From positions 1 through 64,000 of the forward strand of contig CAJYJO010000015.1 of the NCBI GenBank assembly GCA_913774845.1: 64,000 nt of DNA. The letters are read 5' to 3'. This DNA comes from an uncultured Microbacterium sp. (GTDB taxonomy: Bacteria > Actinomycetota > Actinomycetes > Actinomycetales > Microbacteriaceae). Below are positions 1-9,866 of the stretch, piece by piece; position 1 is the first letter of the stretch; the number at the start of each line of letters is the position of its first letter. The notes beneath the pieces were generated by a model that saw only the letters and a list, made by a program, of their open reading frames with translations, was not told the origin of the DNA and made no database searches. A program made the position numbers and the translations under genes.

Positions 1-16
1 GAAACCGATCGGTTTC
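1..16. promoter_or_regulatory. Perfect 16-bp palindrome, probable TetR-type operator
   Basis: The window opens with GAAACCGATCGGTTTC, an exact inverted repeat with no spacer. Its size and form suit a TetR/AcrR-family operator. The gene it serves would lie left of the window, so its role cannot be confirmed. Confidence 0.45.
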
Positions 17-123
17 GCACCACGCTTCCCTAGTCCTGAGGGGGACGCTCACGGTCCTCCCGAGCCAGTTATGAGGGGTGTCCGAGTGTTGTTTAGCGCT
101 GGCCCCTCCTCATGTCGTATTAG

Positions 124-155
124 CTGAAACGACGACTCTGCTCCTGCCGTTTCAG
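124..155. terminator. Hairpin at the 3' end of the APC permease gene
   Basis: Arms CTGAAACG (124-131) and CGTTTCAG (148-155) flank a 16-nt loop. The right arm contains the stop codon of the minus-strand permease gene, so the structure forms at the end of that transcript. There is no T-run, as is usual in high-GC actinobacteria. Confidence 0.4.
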
Positions 156-1543
156 ACGGTCGCCTTGGGGAGAGAAGGGTCCAACTCGGGGTCGGGGTTG
201 CCCGTCTGCGTGGGTGCAGCCTGGTTCTTGATTCGCCGCTGAATGACGGCCCCGAAGAGCGCGCAGACTGCGGCGGCGACGATTGTCAGGATCAGTGGCA
301 GGCGGCTGGCGGGGTCCAGGGCAAGGGCCAGTGCGACTGCGGCGAGGATCGCAAGGACGACCCAGGCCATCCACTTCCCTGTCTGGGTGTGCGTGCGGGA
401 GCGGAGGTAGGTGAGGGAGATGACCGAGTAGGTCAGGACTCCACCAGCGCCGGTGACGGAGATGAGGAGGGAGATGACGTCCGCGGCGGGCAGGAGGAAG
501 TTCAGCAGAAGGCACAGTCCGGCGGCGATGGCGATGGCCCCGGCCGCCCAGCGGGGCGCCCCGGATCGAGAGACCACCGCGAGGCGAGCCGGCATCTCCC
601 GGCGCACCGCTGCGGCGTACAACAGTCGTGATGTCGTGTACAGGCTGCTGTTTGCCAGGGACAGGATGGACGTCGCGACGACGACCTGAATCGCGGCGGC
701 GAGTACGGGCATTTGCAGTGCGTTGAAGACTGCGGGGTATGCCCCACCTGTGAGCGATTCGCTCGAGGACGGGATGATTGAGATGACGATGATGGTCGAT
801 CCCACGTAGAAGATGACGATGCGGGTCACCACGGAGCGGATAGCGCGGGCGATGGCCTTGTGCGGGTCGGTGGCCTCGGCTGCGACGGTTGCGACGTTCT
901 CGGTGCCCATGTAGGAGAAGAGCACCGTCACGCCGGTCAGGAGCACGGGCAGCCAGCCTGCAGGGGCGAAGTCCGCCCAGTTCGTGAGGCCCGGGGACTG
1001 GTACTGGGGAAGCCAGCCGAAGATGGCTGCGGCTCCGATGAGGAGGAAGACGACCACCGCGATGACCTTGATGATGGCCATCCAGTACTCGATCTCGGCG
1101 AACACCCGGACGGGCAGGAGGTTGAGGCCACCAAGGGCGATCAGGGCCAGGAAGCTCCATGCCCACACCGGAAGTGCAGGAGCGAAACCGTTCATGATCA
1201 TGCCGATCGCGGAGCATTCCAGCGCGATGAGGATGACACCGGAATAGACCGCGACGTAGCTCGTCATGACCCCGGCCCACGGGCCGAAGCGTCGCGCGGC
1301 GTAGGTCGTGTAGGAGCCGGGGTCGGGCTGCTCGGCGGCAAGTCGGCCCAGCATCCTCATGATGAGCACGAGAACGAGGCCGATGCCGAGGTAGCTGAGG
1401 ATGACAGCGGGGCCGGCTTGTTGGACGACCATGCCACTGCCGAGGAATAGTCCGGTGCCGATGGTGCCGCCGATGGCGATCATCGTGATGTGGCGGTTGC
1501 GGAGGGTGTTGTGGAGCCGGTGCGGCTCGGCTTTTAGCTGCAT
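152..1543 (-). CDS. APC-superfamily amino acid permease
   Basis: Predicted integral membrane amino acid/polyamine permease of about 463 residues, a usual length for the family, with roughly 12 hydrophobic segments. The N-terminal signature HITMIAIGGTIGTGLFLGSG is the glycine-rich first helix of amino acid permeases of the AAT/gamma-aminobutyrate type. I chose the ATG at 1543 (MQLKAEPHRL) because upstream codons give a non-conserved Pro/Thr-rich extension. It is the last gene of a minus-strand group with a SnoaL-like protein, an amidohydrolase and an acyl-CoA synthetase, so it probably imports the substrate or a nitrogenous product of that pathway. Substrate not determinable from sequence. Confidence 0.9.
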   Translation of the reverse strand: MQLKAEPHRLHNTLRNRHITMIAIGGTIGTGLFLGSGMVVQQAGPAVILSYLGIGLVLVLIMRMLGRLAAEQPDPGSYTTYAARRFGPWAGVMTSYVAVYSGVILIALECSAIGMIMNGFAPALPVWAWSFLALIALGGLNLLPVRVFAEIEYWMAIIKVIAVVVFLLIGAAAIFGWLPQYQSPGLTNWADFAPAGWLPVLLTGVTVLFSYMGTENVATVAAEATDPHKAIARAIRSVVTRIVIFYVGSTIIVISIIPSSSESLTGGAYPAVFNALQMPVLAAAIQVVVATSILSLANSSLYTTSRLLYAAAVRREMPARLAVVSRSGAPRWAAGAIAIAAGLCLLLNFLLPAADVISLLISVTGAGGVLTYSVISLTYLRSRTHTQTGKWMAWVVLAILAAVALALALDPASRLPLILTIVAAAVCALFGAVIQRRIKNQAAPTQTGNPDPELDPSLPKATV

Positions 1544-1575
1544 GAGCGGTCCTGTCTTTCGGGTTCGGGTTGGGG

Positions 1576-1992
1576 TCAGGCGGAGGTACTGCTGAGTTGC
1601 TGCTGGATTTCCCACGCCGCGCGGATCGGGTGGGTGTCATAGACGATGTGCAGATGGGTGATGCGGCCGGTATCGTCCAGCTCGGCGACATCGACTGCGG
1701 TGAAGGGGGCGGGTGTTCCATCGGCGAGCGTCCAGGCGAAGTCGAACCAGAACGCGATGGTCGATTCCGTCCCGTCCAAGTCGTGAAGTGTCTTGCGCAG
1801 GGTGAGGACGGACTGTGCTGTGTCTGCGAATAGCAGCGGGTAGAACTCGCTCGCCGGAAGGTCGCCGTACAGCGGCGAGCTGACGACACCGTCGTCTGCG
1901 AACAGGGCGAGTACTGCCTCGCTGTCCGCGGAAGCGAGAGCAGCGAGGTAGCTGTCTACGAGGTGGCTGACGATGGAGTGGGAGAGAGGCAT
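1576..1992 (-). CDS. SnoaL/NTF2-like domain protein
   Basis: A 138-residue protein with the NTF2-like fold pattern: N-terminal helix (SHLVDSYLAALASADSEAVLALFADDGVV), then beta strands ending in ITHLHIVYDTHPIRAAW. Such proteins are small isomerases, hydratases, aldol-cyclases or ligand-binding proteins; the reaction here is unknown. The ATG at 1992 is preceded by an AAGGAACG-type ribosome site; an upstream in-frame ATG at 2166 would add 58 residues unlike the family. It is separated from the amidohydrolase by about 250 bp containing a strong inverted repeat, so it is probably regulated separately from that operon and together with the APC permease downstream. Confidence 0.8.
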   Translation of the reverse strand: MPLSHSIVSHLVDSYLAALASADSEAVLALFADDGVVSSPLYGDLPASEFYPLLFADTAQSVLTLRKTLHDLDGTESTIAFWFDFAWTLADGTPAPFTAVDVAELDDTGRITHLHIVYDTHPIRAAWEIQQQLSSTSA

Positions 1993-2056
1993 CGACCGTT
2001 CCTTGGGAGCGTTGCCGGGGTGCGGCGAGACAGGCCACCGGCAGGGCCATAAAAGT

Positions 2057-2084
2057 ACGTTGTTCATTTTGTAGTGAACGACGT
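2057..2084. promoter_or_regulatory. Operator-like inverted repeat upstream of the SnoaL-like gene
   Basis: ACGTTGTTCA (2057-2066) and TGAACGACGT (2075-2084) are complementary at 9 of 10 positions around an 8-bp spacer. The site lies 65-92 bp upstream of the minus-strand ATG at 1992, in a locally AT-rich stretch. It is a good candidate for one of the two TetR regulators at 9.9-11.4 kb. Confidence 0.5.
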
Positions 2085-2244
2085 TCAATTTAGTTACTCC
2101 TGCGTTACGGCCTTGTAACGCAGTTTCAGCGAGAATGCGCCCTTGGGTGTCTATGCCTTGGGTCACTGGCGATTGCTGGATCGGGCCCCCCGGGCGACTC
2201 GCGTTCGAGGGACCACCATCGCCTTCCTCGTCCTGACACGAGCC

Positions 2245-3129
2245 TCAGACAGTCAGACCGAGCAGACGCGCGGCGTTGTCCTTGAGAATCCCGGGCATGA
2301 CGTCGGAGCGTAGCGCTGTGCTCTCTGCGTCTCGAAGCCATCGTTCGGGTGTGAAAAGGGGAAAGTCGGACCCGAAGATTACTCGATCTTTCAACACAGT
2401 GTTCGCCGCTCGCACGAGCGACTCGGGGAAGTATTTGGGGCTCCACCCGGACAGGTCAATCCACGCATTTGACTTATGCGTCGCGATCGAGAGAGCTTCA
2501 TCCTGCCAGGGGACGGAGGGGTGAGCCATGATGATCTGCAGTTCCGGAAAGTCCGCGGCAATCGGGTCGAGCAGCATGGGGTTTGACAAACCCAGCCGCA
2601 GCCCGCGTCCGCCTGGCATGCCGGCGCCGATGCCGGTTTGTCCCGTGTGGAACAAGGCGGGAACCCCTGCCTCTGCCATTGCCTGATAGAGCGGGTACCA
2701 GCGCTGTTCGCTCGGATCGAATGCCTGCACGGTGGGGTGAAATTTGAATCCGCGCACCCCGGCCTCGTCGATGAGGCGGTGGATGCGTTCGAGGGCGTCG
2801 GGTCGGTGGGGATCGACCGAGCCAAAGGGGATGAGGACGTCGTTATTGCGAGATGCTCCCTCGGCGATCGCGGCGCTATCGAGCGGCGGGTGTCCGAGCG
2901 AGGTTTCGGCATCGACCGTGAAGACGACGGCAGCCATCTCGCGCTGCCGGTAGTAGGCGGCCACGCTGTCCAGATCAGGGAGCACGTCGCCGGCTCGGAA
3001 GTAGGCTGCGGCGGCCTGGGCAAGGTCAGGGGGTAGGGAGGCGTGTCCGTGCCCGTCGGTTTCGATATGCACATGCATGTCTATTGCCGCTAGTCCGTCG
3101 GTGACGACGGCACACTCGTAGCGACTCAC
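2245..3129 (-). CDS. Amidohydrolase-family metal-dependent hydrolase (amidohydrolase 2 type)
   Basis: A 294-residue TIM-barrel hydrolase. Visible metal-site motifs are HVH in IDMHVHIETDG (N-terminus), H in GFKFHPTVQAF, H in LFHTGQTG, H in IIMAHPSVPW and D in FGSDFPLFTPERW. The order and length match the amidohydrolase_2 group (ACMSD, 2-pyrone-4,6-dicarboxylate hydrolase and related decarboxylases/hydrolases). Its ATG overlaps the stop of the upstream acyl-CoA synthetase by 4 bp (ATGA), so the two are translationally coupled and probably act on successive intermediates. Whether it hydrolyses or decarboxylates cannot be told from sequence. Confidence 0.85.
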   Translation of the reverse strand: MSRYECAVVTDGLAAIDMHVHIETDGHGHASLPPDLAQAAAAYFRAGDVLPDLDSVAAYYRQREMAAVVFTVDAETSLGHPPLDSAAIAEGASRNNDVLIPFGSVDPHRPDALERIHRLIDEAGVRGFKFHPTVQAFDPSEQRWYPLYQAMAEAGVPALFHTGQTGIGAGMPGGRGLRLGLSNPMLLDPIAADFPELQIIMAHPSVPWQDEALSIATHKSNAWIDLSGWSPKYFPESLVRAANTVLKDRVIFGSDFPLFTPERWLRDAESTALRSDVMPGILKDNAARLLGLTV

Positions 3130-4679
3130 CGTTGTTCCTCGTTACCGCGAGCACTCACCAAGAAGTCGTCATCGCGTGCCCCCACCTGCTCTGCGAGGTG
3201 TGCTTTGCGGATCTTCCCAGACGCGGTGCGCGGCATGTCATCGACGATCACGACGTTCTTGGGGATTTTGTATCGTGCGAGTTTGCCATCTAGAAAGCGT
3301 TGGACGGTCGAGATGTCGGGGGGTACGTCGTCGTTGACGGTGAGAACTGCCCACGGCACTTCGCCCCACCTGCTGTCGGGTACTCCAATCACAGCTGCTG
3401 CCGTGACTCCGGGGATGTCGTTGAGGAGGTTCTCAATTTCGGCAGGGTAGATGTTCTCTCCCCCGGAGATGATCATGTCTTTGAGCCTGTCGGAGATGAA
3501 GAGGTAACCGTCCTCATCTTGATAACCGAGATCACCGGAGCGGAGCCAGCCGTCGGAGGTGAACGTCTTCGCGGTGGCATCCGGCAGTCGGTGGTACCCG
3601 AGGAACACATTGGGGCCCGCCAGCTCGATCTCTCCCAGCTCGTAAGGGGGGAGTTTTGCGCCGCTCTCGTCTACGACCCGAGCGTCGGAGAAAAAATGCG
3701 CAAGTCCAACGCTCCCCTGCTTACGACGGGTGCTCGCGGCGTCGAGAACAGTCGCCCCTGGCGATGTCTCGGTCAGGCCGTACCCCTGTGAAAACGCGAG
3801 CCCCCGAGCCTCATAGGCGTGGAGGATGCGTGTGGGGACCGCCGACCCTCCGCAAGTCAGCTTGGAAAGCGTCGACAGATCCGCTTCCTCCCACGCGGGG
3901 TGATCGGCCATCAGCTGATAGGTAGTGGGAACACCGCTGACCATCGTGACGCCATGCTGCGAAATCAGCCGCAGAGCGCGCCCTGCGTCAAAGCGTCGCT
4001 CGATGACAACGGTTCCGCCTTTCAGCAGGACCGGCAGGACTCCCATCCCGAGAGACGCGACGTGAAACAGCGGCGAAATCATCAGAGCGACGTCCGAGGA
4101 GACGATGTCGAAGTCCACTAGGCAGTTCACCGCCTGCCAAGTGAGGTTCGCATGCGAAAGTACGGCCCCCTTGGCTCGCCCGGTGGTGCCCGACGTATAG
4201 ATGATGGCCGCGGGGTCGGCGAACTGCCGGTCGCAAGATGGTGCAGCACCGTTCACCGAGAAATCCGGCACCTCAGGGAGTGATTGATCGGTTCGCGCGA
4301 GGGCTCGGATGCCGGTGGAGGGCAGAATCTCCGCGACAGCCGCAGCGAAGGCGGCGTCGTAGAAGACTGCGTCCGCCTGCGAAGCGTCAATGATGTGGCG
4401 CATCTCCGGGGCGGCGAGACGCGTGTTGACAGGGACGAAGAGGGCGCCGAGCCGCGCGCAGGCGAAAAACGTGACGACGAACTCAGCGCTGTTCTCTCCA
4501 ATGAAAACAACCCTGCTCCCCTTGCCGATTCCTGACGCCAAGAGCCAGCCAGCTACGCGGTCCGCCCTGTCCGCCAGCTCACCGTACGAGATGTGCACAT
4601 CACCGACGATGAGCGCCGTCTTCAACGGCGTCTTCGCGCGGCGCGTCCCAAGCCATGAGCCCAAACCCAATTGGTGCAT
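3126..4679 (-). CDS. AMP-dependent acyl-CoA synthetase/ligase
   Basis: A 517-residue ANL-superfamily enzyme that activates a carboxylic acid as acyl-AMP and then acyl-CoA. Visible motifs are the P-loop IIYTSGTTGRAKGAVLSH, GYGLTETSPG (A5), DGWLRSGDLGYQDEDGYLF and DRLKDMIISGGENIYPAEIE (hinge), and the C-terminal catalytic lysine in TASGKIRKAHL. The ATG at 4679 has an AAGGAGAG ribosome site; an in-frame ATG at 4718 lacks one. It is first gene of the minus operon and faces the ABC-importer operon across a 188-bp divergent promoter region. Substrate probably a medium or aromatic acid, not determined. Confidence 0.93.
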   Translation of the reverse strand: MHQLGLGSWLGTRRAKTPLKTALIVGDVHISYGELADRADRVAGWLLASGIGKGSRVVFIGENSAEFVVTFFACARLGALFVPVNTRLAAPEMRHIIDASQADAVFYDAAFAAAVAEILPSTGIRALARTDQSLPEVPDFSVNGAAPSCDRQFADPAAIIYTSGTTGRAKGAVLSHANLTWQAVNCLVDFDIVSSDVALMISPLFHVASLGMGVLPVLLKGGTVVIERRFDAGRALRLISQHGVTMVSGVPTTYQLMADHPAWEEADLSTLSKLTCGGSAVPTRILHAYEARGLAFSQGYGLTETSPGATVLDAASTRRKQGSVGLAHFFSDARVVDESGAKLPPYELGEIELAGPNVFLGYHRLPDATAKTFTSDGWLRSGDLGYQDEDGYLFISDRLKDMIISGGENIYPAEIENLLNDIPGVTAAAVIGVPDSRWGEVPWAVLTVNDDVPPDISTVQRFLDGKLARYKIPKNVVIVDDMPRTASGKIRKAHLAEQVGARDDDFLVSARGNEEQR

Positions 4680-4867
4680 GCCCTCTCCTTCGAGGTCGTC
4701 TGATCCTGAGCGAACCACAGCGTCCCCTGGAGAACCCGCTTGCCTTTAACGATGGACAACTGTTTTACGGGGAGCGTGCTCGCCGGAAACTGCGACGAAA
4801 CAGTAGCATCCGACAGTCGATGCTCATAGTGTCTTTCACACTGTTCAACTAGATCTGGAGATTTCGC
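4680..4867. promoter_or_regulatory. Divergent promoter region of the two catabolic operons
   Basis: This 188-bp region separates the minus-strand ligase/amidohydrolase operon from the plus-strand importer operon. It contains AGTGT-CTTTC-ACACT (4832-4846), a short inverted repeat 22 bp before the plus-strand ATG. No clear -10/-35 pair could be assigned. Shared regulation of both operons is inferred from position only. Confidence 0.4.
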
Positions 4868-5800
4868 ATGTTAACTTTGACTCGCGTGCGGCGCTTGGCT
4901 CCCGCTCTGGCCGTCGGCGCACTGTCCCTGTCCCTTCTCGCAGGCTGTTCGTCCGGTGCCCCTGACGCGGGCGCCGCGAGCGAAACACCTATGCCAATCC
5001 CGTCAGCGTCGCAGGATGAGACCCTGCACGCTCTGCTCCCTCAAAGCGTCCAGTCGTCGGGCGCGCTCAAGGTGGGTGCACCGTATGCGCTCAAGCCGTC
5101 GATCTTCACGGACGACGCAGGCGAGCCCGAAGGGATCAGCGTCGATCTCAGCGCCGCCCTTGGACAGGTGCTGGGCGTGCAGTTCAACTGGGCGGAGGCA
5201 GCCGACCCCGTGACCGCAATCCAGTCGGGCAACATCAATCTGTCGATGGGCTTCCTGTCGGATAGCCCTGCTCGTGAGCAGGTCCTAACGATGGTCCCGC
5301 AGTTCCAGAACACATCCACGCTCCTCGTGCCGGCCGGGTCGACAGTCACCGACATCAAGAGCATGTGCGGCAAGGTCCTGGCCGTGGTGTCCGGCAGTCA
5401 GCAGGAGAAACGCGCAAACACGGTCAGCTCCGAGTCGTGCGGGTCCGATCCTGTCCAAGTGACGGCGTTCCCCTCCCCCAAGGACGCGCTCACCCAGGTG
5501 CAGTCCGGTCGCGCGGACGCCTACGTCGCCCCCCGAATGATCCTGCAGGGAATTGTTGACACCTCGAACGGGGCGTTCGCCGTGACTGACGCGAACTACC
5601 CCGACTTCCCCTTCGCCATGGGAGTCACGAAGGACAACGGTGACCTCGCAAAGGCTCTCGCCGGCGCGCTCCAAAAGCTCTACGACGACGGCACATACAC
5701 GCAGATCCTCGAGAAGTGGGATGTCACCGACATCGCGCTCGAGGCCGACCAGATCGGCGTCAACACAGGATCGACCGCGGTCTTCCCCGTCAATCAATGA
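4868..5800 (+). CDS. ABC transporter substrate-binding lipoprotein (family 3, amino-acid type)
   Basis: A 310-residue secreted lipoprotein. The signal peptide ends in a lipobox LLAGC with the lipidated cysteine at residue 27. The body has the SBP family-3 pattern (LKVGAPYALKPSIFTDDAGEPEGISVDLSAALGQVLG, then a conserved lobe-2 crossover and LQKLYDDGTYTQILEKWDV near the C-terminus), typical of binders of polar amino acids or opine-like ligands. A GGAG site precedes the ATG. It starts a five-gene plus-strand operon with permease, ATPase, aminotransferase and phosphotriesterase-like hydrolase, so the ligand is probably an amino compound catabolised by the last two enzymes. Confidence 0.93.
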   Translation: MLTLTRVRRLAPALAVGALSLSLLAGCSSGAPDAGAASETPMPIPSASQDETLHALLPQSVQSSGALKVGAPYALKPSIFTDDAGEPEGISVDLSAALGQVLGVQFNWAEAADPVTAIQSGNINLSMGFLSDSPAREQVLTMVPQFQNTSTLLVPAGSTVTDIKSMCGKVLAVVSGSQQEKRANTVSSESCGSDPVQVTAFPSPKDALTQVQSGRADAYVAPRMILQGIVDTSNGAFAVTDANYPDFPFAMGVTKDNGDLAKALAGALQKLYDDGTYTQILEKWDVTDIALEADQIGVNTGSTAVFPVNQ

Positions 5801-5860
5801 CCCACAGATCCGGCCCGAGCATCACCATCTGCTCGGGCCGGATCGCAACCGGAGAACTCC

Positions 5861-6745
5861 ATGACCCCTCCCCCCGTGCGTTCGCGCCGCTCTCCTGCTA
5901 CTGAGGCGGGCGCTCCAACCTCACCCCGCGTCATTCGGCGGCGCGCAATCCTGCCGTGGATCGTCGCTGCGGCACTGTCCGCGCTGATGATTGGCGTCGT
6001 CACGGCGCTTGCGACCAATCCCCGCCTTGACTGGGGTGTGACCGGGCAGTGGCTCTTCAACCCCCGAATCCTCAAGGGCGTGTGGGTCACCATTCAGCTG
6101 TCAGTCCTGTCGATGGTGTTCGGAATTGTGCTTGGTACCGTCATCGGCATTGCCCGCCTGTCGCACAACAGAGTCCTGCGCCTCATCGCGTCGACCTACG
6201 TGACCATCTTCCGCTCCGTTCCTGCACTGCTGCAGCTGTTGCTATGGGGCAACATCGGCCTCATCATCCAGCAAGTGTCGATCGGTATCCCCTTCACCGA
6301 CGTGCGATTCTTCGCCATCAACACCAACGACCTAATCGCCCCGTTCACCGCCGCCGTCATCGCGCTCGCTCTTCACGAGGCCGCCTATGTCGCTGAGATC
6401 GTCCGCGGAGGAATCCTCGGTGTCGATGTTGGACAGCGCGAAGCCGGGGCTGCGCTCGGGATGCCGCCCGGCTACATCATGCGCCGCGTGCTTCTCCCCC
6501 AGGCTTTCCGTCTGATCATCCCGCCGCTCGGCAACCAGTTCGTCACTCTCATCAAGGCCACCAGCCTCGTCGCCATCATTGCCGGTGGGGACGTACTCAC
6601 CGAAGCGCAGAATATTGCCGCGTCCAACTACCGCGTCGTTGAGATGCTCGCCGTCGCCACGTTCTGGTACTTCCTCCTCGTCATTGCCGCGTCCATCGGC
6701 CAATCGTTCCTCGAACGGGCCGCCACAAAGGGAGTCCGCCGATGA
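5861..6745 (+). CDS. Amino-acid type ABC transporter permease
   Basis: A 294-residue inner-membrane permease of the HisM/GlnP class. An N-terminal cytosolic tail of about 30 residues is followed by 5-6 hydrophobic helices. The EAA loop that docks to the ATPase is visible as [29 protein letters not shown] ribosome site precedes the ATG. The 3' end overlaps the ATPase start by 4 bp. Only one permease gene is present, so the channel is probably a homodimer. Confidence 0.93.
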   Translation: MTPPPVRSRRSPATEAGAPTSPRVIRRRAILPWIVAAALSALMIGVVTALATNPRLDWGVTGQWLFNPRILKGVWVTIQLSVLSMVFGIVLGTVIGIARLSHNRVLRLIASTYVTIFRSVPALLQLLLWGNIGLIIQQVSIGIPFTDVRFFAINTNDLIAPFTAAVIALALHEAAYVAEIVRGGILGVDVGQREAGAALGMPPGYIMRRVLLPQAFRLIIPPLGNQFVTLIKATSLVAIIAGGDVLTEAQNIAASNYRVVEMLAVATFWYFLLVIAASIGQSFLERAATKGVRR

Positions 6746-7521
6746 CAATCACCGCCCCCGCACGCCCACTCGTTTCGGCCCTCGGCGTGCACAAGTCTTA
6801 CGGCCATAACCATGTCCTCCGCGGTGTCAACCTCCAAGTGTCCTCAGGCGAGGTTGTCTGCCTGATCGGGCCCAGCGGGTCCGGAAAGACCACCCTGCTG
6901 CGCACGCTCAACCACCTCGAAACCGTCGACGCCGGCAGCATCGAAGTCGACGGCGAACTGGTCGGTTACCGTGCCGCCGGAGACCGGCTGTATGAGCTCA
7001 AAGAAGCCGAGATTGCCGCTCAGCGCCGCCGCACCGGCATGGTGTTCCAACACTTCAACCTTTTCCCCCACATGACCGTTCTGCAGAACATCACCGAAGC
7101 GCCCATCGGTATCAAGCGGATCCCGAAAGCGAAAGCTGCCGCCCGGGCGCATGAGCTGCTGGCGCTCGTAGGACTCGCAGACAAAGTGAGCGCCTACCCG
7201 TCTGCACTCTCCGGTGGACAAAAGCAGAGAGTTGCCATTGCGCGCGCCCTCGCCATGGATCCCGAGGTCATGCTGTTCGACGAGCCCACCAGCGCGCTAG
7301 ACCCCGAACTGGTCGGCGACGTCCTCGCCGTGATGCGCGACCTCGCCGCCTCCGGCATGACGATGATCGTTGTCACCCACGAAATCGGCTTCGCCCGCCA
7401 AGTCGCCGACCGCATCGTCTTCATGGCCGACGGGGTGGTCGTCGAAGACGGCAGCCCCGCTCAGGTCATCGATTCCCCCCAACAAGCCCGCACCCGAGAA
7501 TTCCTGAAAGCCGTCCTGTGA
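6742..7521 (+). CDS. Amino-acid type ABC transporter ATP-binding protein
   Basis: A 259-residue ATPase that energises the importer. Walker A is GPSGSGKTT, the Q-loop [13 protein letters not shown] is typical of polar amino acid importers, the signature is [16 protein letters not shown], Walker B is [13 protein letters not shown], and the switch histidine lies in VVTHEIGF. It is coupled by ATGA overlap to the permease and by GTGA overlap to the aminotransferase, so all are expected to be made stoichiometrically from one mRNA. Confidence 0.95.
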   Translation: MTITAPARPLVSALGVHKSYGHNHVLRGVNLQVSSGEVVCLIGPSGSGKTTLLRTLNHLETVDAGSIEVDGELVGYRAAGDRLYELKEAEIAAQRRRTGMVFQHFNLFPHMTVLQNITEAPIGIKRIPKAKAAARAHELLALVGLADKVSAYPSALSGGQKQRVAIARALAMDPEVMLFDEPTSALDPELVGDVLAVMRDLAASGMTMIVVTHEIGFARQVADRIVFMADGVVVEDGSPAQVIDSPQQARTREFLKAVL

Positions 7522-8861
7522 CTATGAGCTCCACCCTGATACACAACGCCCTCAACGCCCAGCTGCCCACCGTCGATCGTGGCGACGGCGTCTGGCTGTG
7601 GGATACAGCTGGCACCCGGTACCTCGACGGCTGCTCCGGTGCGGTCGTCACAGCCATCGGCCACGCCCACCCCGCCGTTCTCTCAGCGATCGCTGCGCAG
7701 TCGGGACGTGTCACGTTCACGCATCGCGGGGCGTTCACAAGCGCCCCGCTCGTCGAGCTTGCTGACCACCTCGCCGAGCTCACCGGATACGCGGGCGTCT
7801 GGTTCGTGAACTCCGGCTCTGAGGCTGTTGAGGCTGCCATGCAATTCGCGTTGCAGTACTTCCAGGAAATCAACGCCCCCGAGCGCAACGTGTTCCTCTC
7901 AGCGCAGCGCGGCTACCACGGCAACACCCTTGGTGCCCTCTCCGCCTCCGGGCACGCTCGCCGCAAAGCCATCGCCGGCATCGCCCTCGACATCCCAGCA
8001 CTGCCTACTCCCTACGCATTCGCAGACCAGGGCGATTTGAGCGAGGACGAATACTGTGCACAGCTCCTCGCCGATGCCCGTGTCGTCTTCGAGCGCCACG
8101 CCAGTCAGCTGGCGGGGATCTTTATCGAGCCTGTCGGCGGAGCCACCCTGGCCGCCACCACTCCCCCGCGTGGTTACCTGCGGGGCTTGCGTGCGCTGTG
8201 CGACGAATTCGGCGCACTCTTCATCGCTGATGAAGTCATGTCGGGCCTCGGTCGAACGGGCGAGATCCTGGCCTCCTTCCAGGACGACGTCCGCGCTGAC
8301 CTTGTGGCGGTGGGCAAGGCACTCGGTGCGGGGTACACCCCCATCGCGGCAACACTCGTGGACGCGCGCATTCTCCACACCATCGAGACCGGCAGCGGCC
8401 GTGTGCTGGGGGGTCACACCTACGGCGGCAATCCTCTCTCGGCGGCTGTGGCCGGCGCCGTGCTCGACGTCTTCCGTTCCGAGCAGCTCGTCACCCGTGC
8501 GCAATCCATGGGAGCCACCCTCGCCGAGGGGCTGCGCGATCTCGCCGACAAGCACCCCCTCATCGCTGACACGCGGGGACGCGGGATGCTCCGTGGAGTC
8601 GAGTTCGTCGACACAACGTCCGCGGCCGAGCGGCCTCAAGGGGAACTCGCGGGGCGCATCTTCAAAGCCGCCGTAGCGGAGGGCCTTCTCCTGTACCCAA
8701 CCACCGGCGGGTACATCGAGGCCGTCCTTGTCGCCCCGCCGCTGACCATCACCCCGGAGGAAGTGGACGATCTGATCAGCAGGTTCGACCGCGCCCTCAC
8801 GCGGGTCGAAGCTGACCTGGCCTTCGAAGCGGGCCACGTTCTCGCCGAGTCGGCACGATGA
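7518..8861 (+). CDS. Class III (omega-type) PLP-dependent aminotransferase
   Basis: A 447-residue fold-type I aminotransferase. The phosphate-binding [14 protein letters not shown], the ring-stacking [15 protein letters not shown] and the PLP lysine (about K267 in [13 protein letters not shown]) are all present. The family transfers terminal amino groups of omega-amino acids, diamines or amines, or racemises; here it probably deaminates the compound imported by the adjacent ABC system. Translation starts at GTG 7518, which overlaps the ATPase stop, or at ATG 7524. Its stop overlaps the next start by 4 bp. Confidence 0.93.
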   Translation: MTMSSTLIHNALNAQLPTVDRGDGVWLWDTAGTRYLDGCSGAVVTAIGHAHPAVLSAIAAQSGRVTFTHRGAFTSAPLVELADHLAELTGYAGVWFVNSGSEAVEAAMQFALQYFQEINAPERNVFLSAQRGYHGNTLGALSASGHARRKAIAGIALDIPALPTPYAFADQGDLSEDEYCAQLLADARVVFERHASQLAGIFIEPVGGATLAATTPPRGYLRGLRALCDEFGALFIADEVMSGLGRTGEILASFQDDVRADLVAVGKALGAGYTPIAATLVDARILHTIETGSGRVLGGHTYGGNPLSAAVAGAVLDVFRSEQLVTRAQSMGATLAEGLRDLADKHPLIADTRGRGMLRGVEFVDTTSAAERPQGELAGRIFKAAVAEGLLLYPTTGGYIEAVLVAPPLTITPEEVDDLISRFDRALTRVEADLAFEAGHVLAESAR

Positions 8862-9841
8862 GTACAGTCCCTACCGCAACCGGTGAGGAGATCAGCGTCG
8901 CTGACCTCGGCGTCACTCTGCCGCACGAGCACCTGTTCATCAACTTGTTGCGCGAGCGGCGCGGCGACGGTCTCGTCACCGACGAGACGTTGCTTGTCGA
9001 GGAACTGTCGGTCTTTGCGAAACAGGGCGGCGGAACGATCTGGGATCTGACGACCGCAGAACTCACACCCGGCTCGACTCTCGGCGCGGACCCGCTGTTC
9101 ACAGCGACGTTTCCTGGGCAGACCCGCGCGGCTGACAACGTCCTCGCTGTGGCTCGCGTCTCCCGCGCGACCGGGATCAAGGTAGTGCTCGGAACGGGGC
9201 ACTACCGAGACCCCTTCATCGACCGAGCACTTTTCGACCGGCTCACCATCGACGATGTCGCCGATTACATCGTCCGCGACCTCACCGAGGGAATCCCGGG
9301 CACGGATGCGCGTGCCGGCATCATCGGCGAGATCGGCGCCGATCAATGGTTCGTTTCCGCTACCGAAGAACGCTCTTTCCGTGCGGCGGCGCGAGCAAGC
9401 CGCCGCACGAACGCGCTGCTGTACACCCACGCCGCACGGTGGCCCGTCGGGCACGCTCAGCTCGACATCCTTTCCCATGAGGGAGTAGACCCCACTCGCA
9501 TCGTCGTTGGTCACGTCGACACCGTGGCCGACCCGGATTACGCCCTCAGCCTCATTGAGAGAGGCGTCACGGTCGGCTTCGACACGATCAACACCGCGGC
9601 GCCTTCGGCGGTGGACTTCCGCGTGACGCAGATTGTGAAGCTCATTCGCGCCGGCCATCTCGAGCGCATCCTCCTGAGTCACGACGTGTGCTTGACTTCG
9701 CACCTCCGCGCCTCAGGTGGGAACGGCTTTGGCTTCATCCTCGACGGCTTCCGCGCCGCGCTCAGCTCAGCTGGAGTCACGGATGAAGAATTCGACACAA
9801 TGACAATTACCAACCCCGCCCGCCTCCTCACGGGGTCGTGA
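8858..9841 (+). CDS. Phosphotriesterase-like metal-dependent hydrolase (PHP/lactonase type)
   Basis: A 327-residue member of the phosphotriesterase branch of amidohydrolases. Metal ligands are visible: HEH in LPHEHLFINL, the bridging acidic residue in IGEIGAD where true phosphotriesterases have a carboxylated lysine, H in YTHAARWP and VVGHVDT, and D in LLSHDVCL. PHPs with this pattern are usually lactonases or amide/ester hydrolases, not organophosphate hydrolases. As last gene of the operon it probably opens a lactam/lactone or cleaves an amide derived from the aminotransferase product. Confidence 0.88.
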   Translation: MSTVPTATGEEISVADLGVTLPHEHLFINLLRERRGDGLVTDETLLVEELSVFAKQGGGTIWDLTTAELTPGSTLGADPLFTATFPGQTRAADNVLAVARVSRATGIKVVLGTGHYRDPFIDRALFDRLTIDDVADYIVRDLTEGIPGTDARAGIIGEIGADQWFVSATEERSFRAAARASRRTNALLYTHAARWPVGHAQLDILSHEGVDPTRIVVGHVDTVADPDYALSLIERGVTVGFDTINTAAPSAVDFRVTQIVKLIRAGHLERILLSHDVCLTSHLRASGGNGFGFILDGFRAALSSAGVTDEEFDTMTITNPARLLTGS

Positions 9842-9866
9842 TGACTGGCGTCGTTATCATCAAGGC

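Noticed and set aside
9844..9866. Terminator between the hydrolase and the TetR gene
   Set aside because: The 25-bp gap holds no inverted repeat, so read-through from the operon is more likely.
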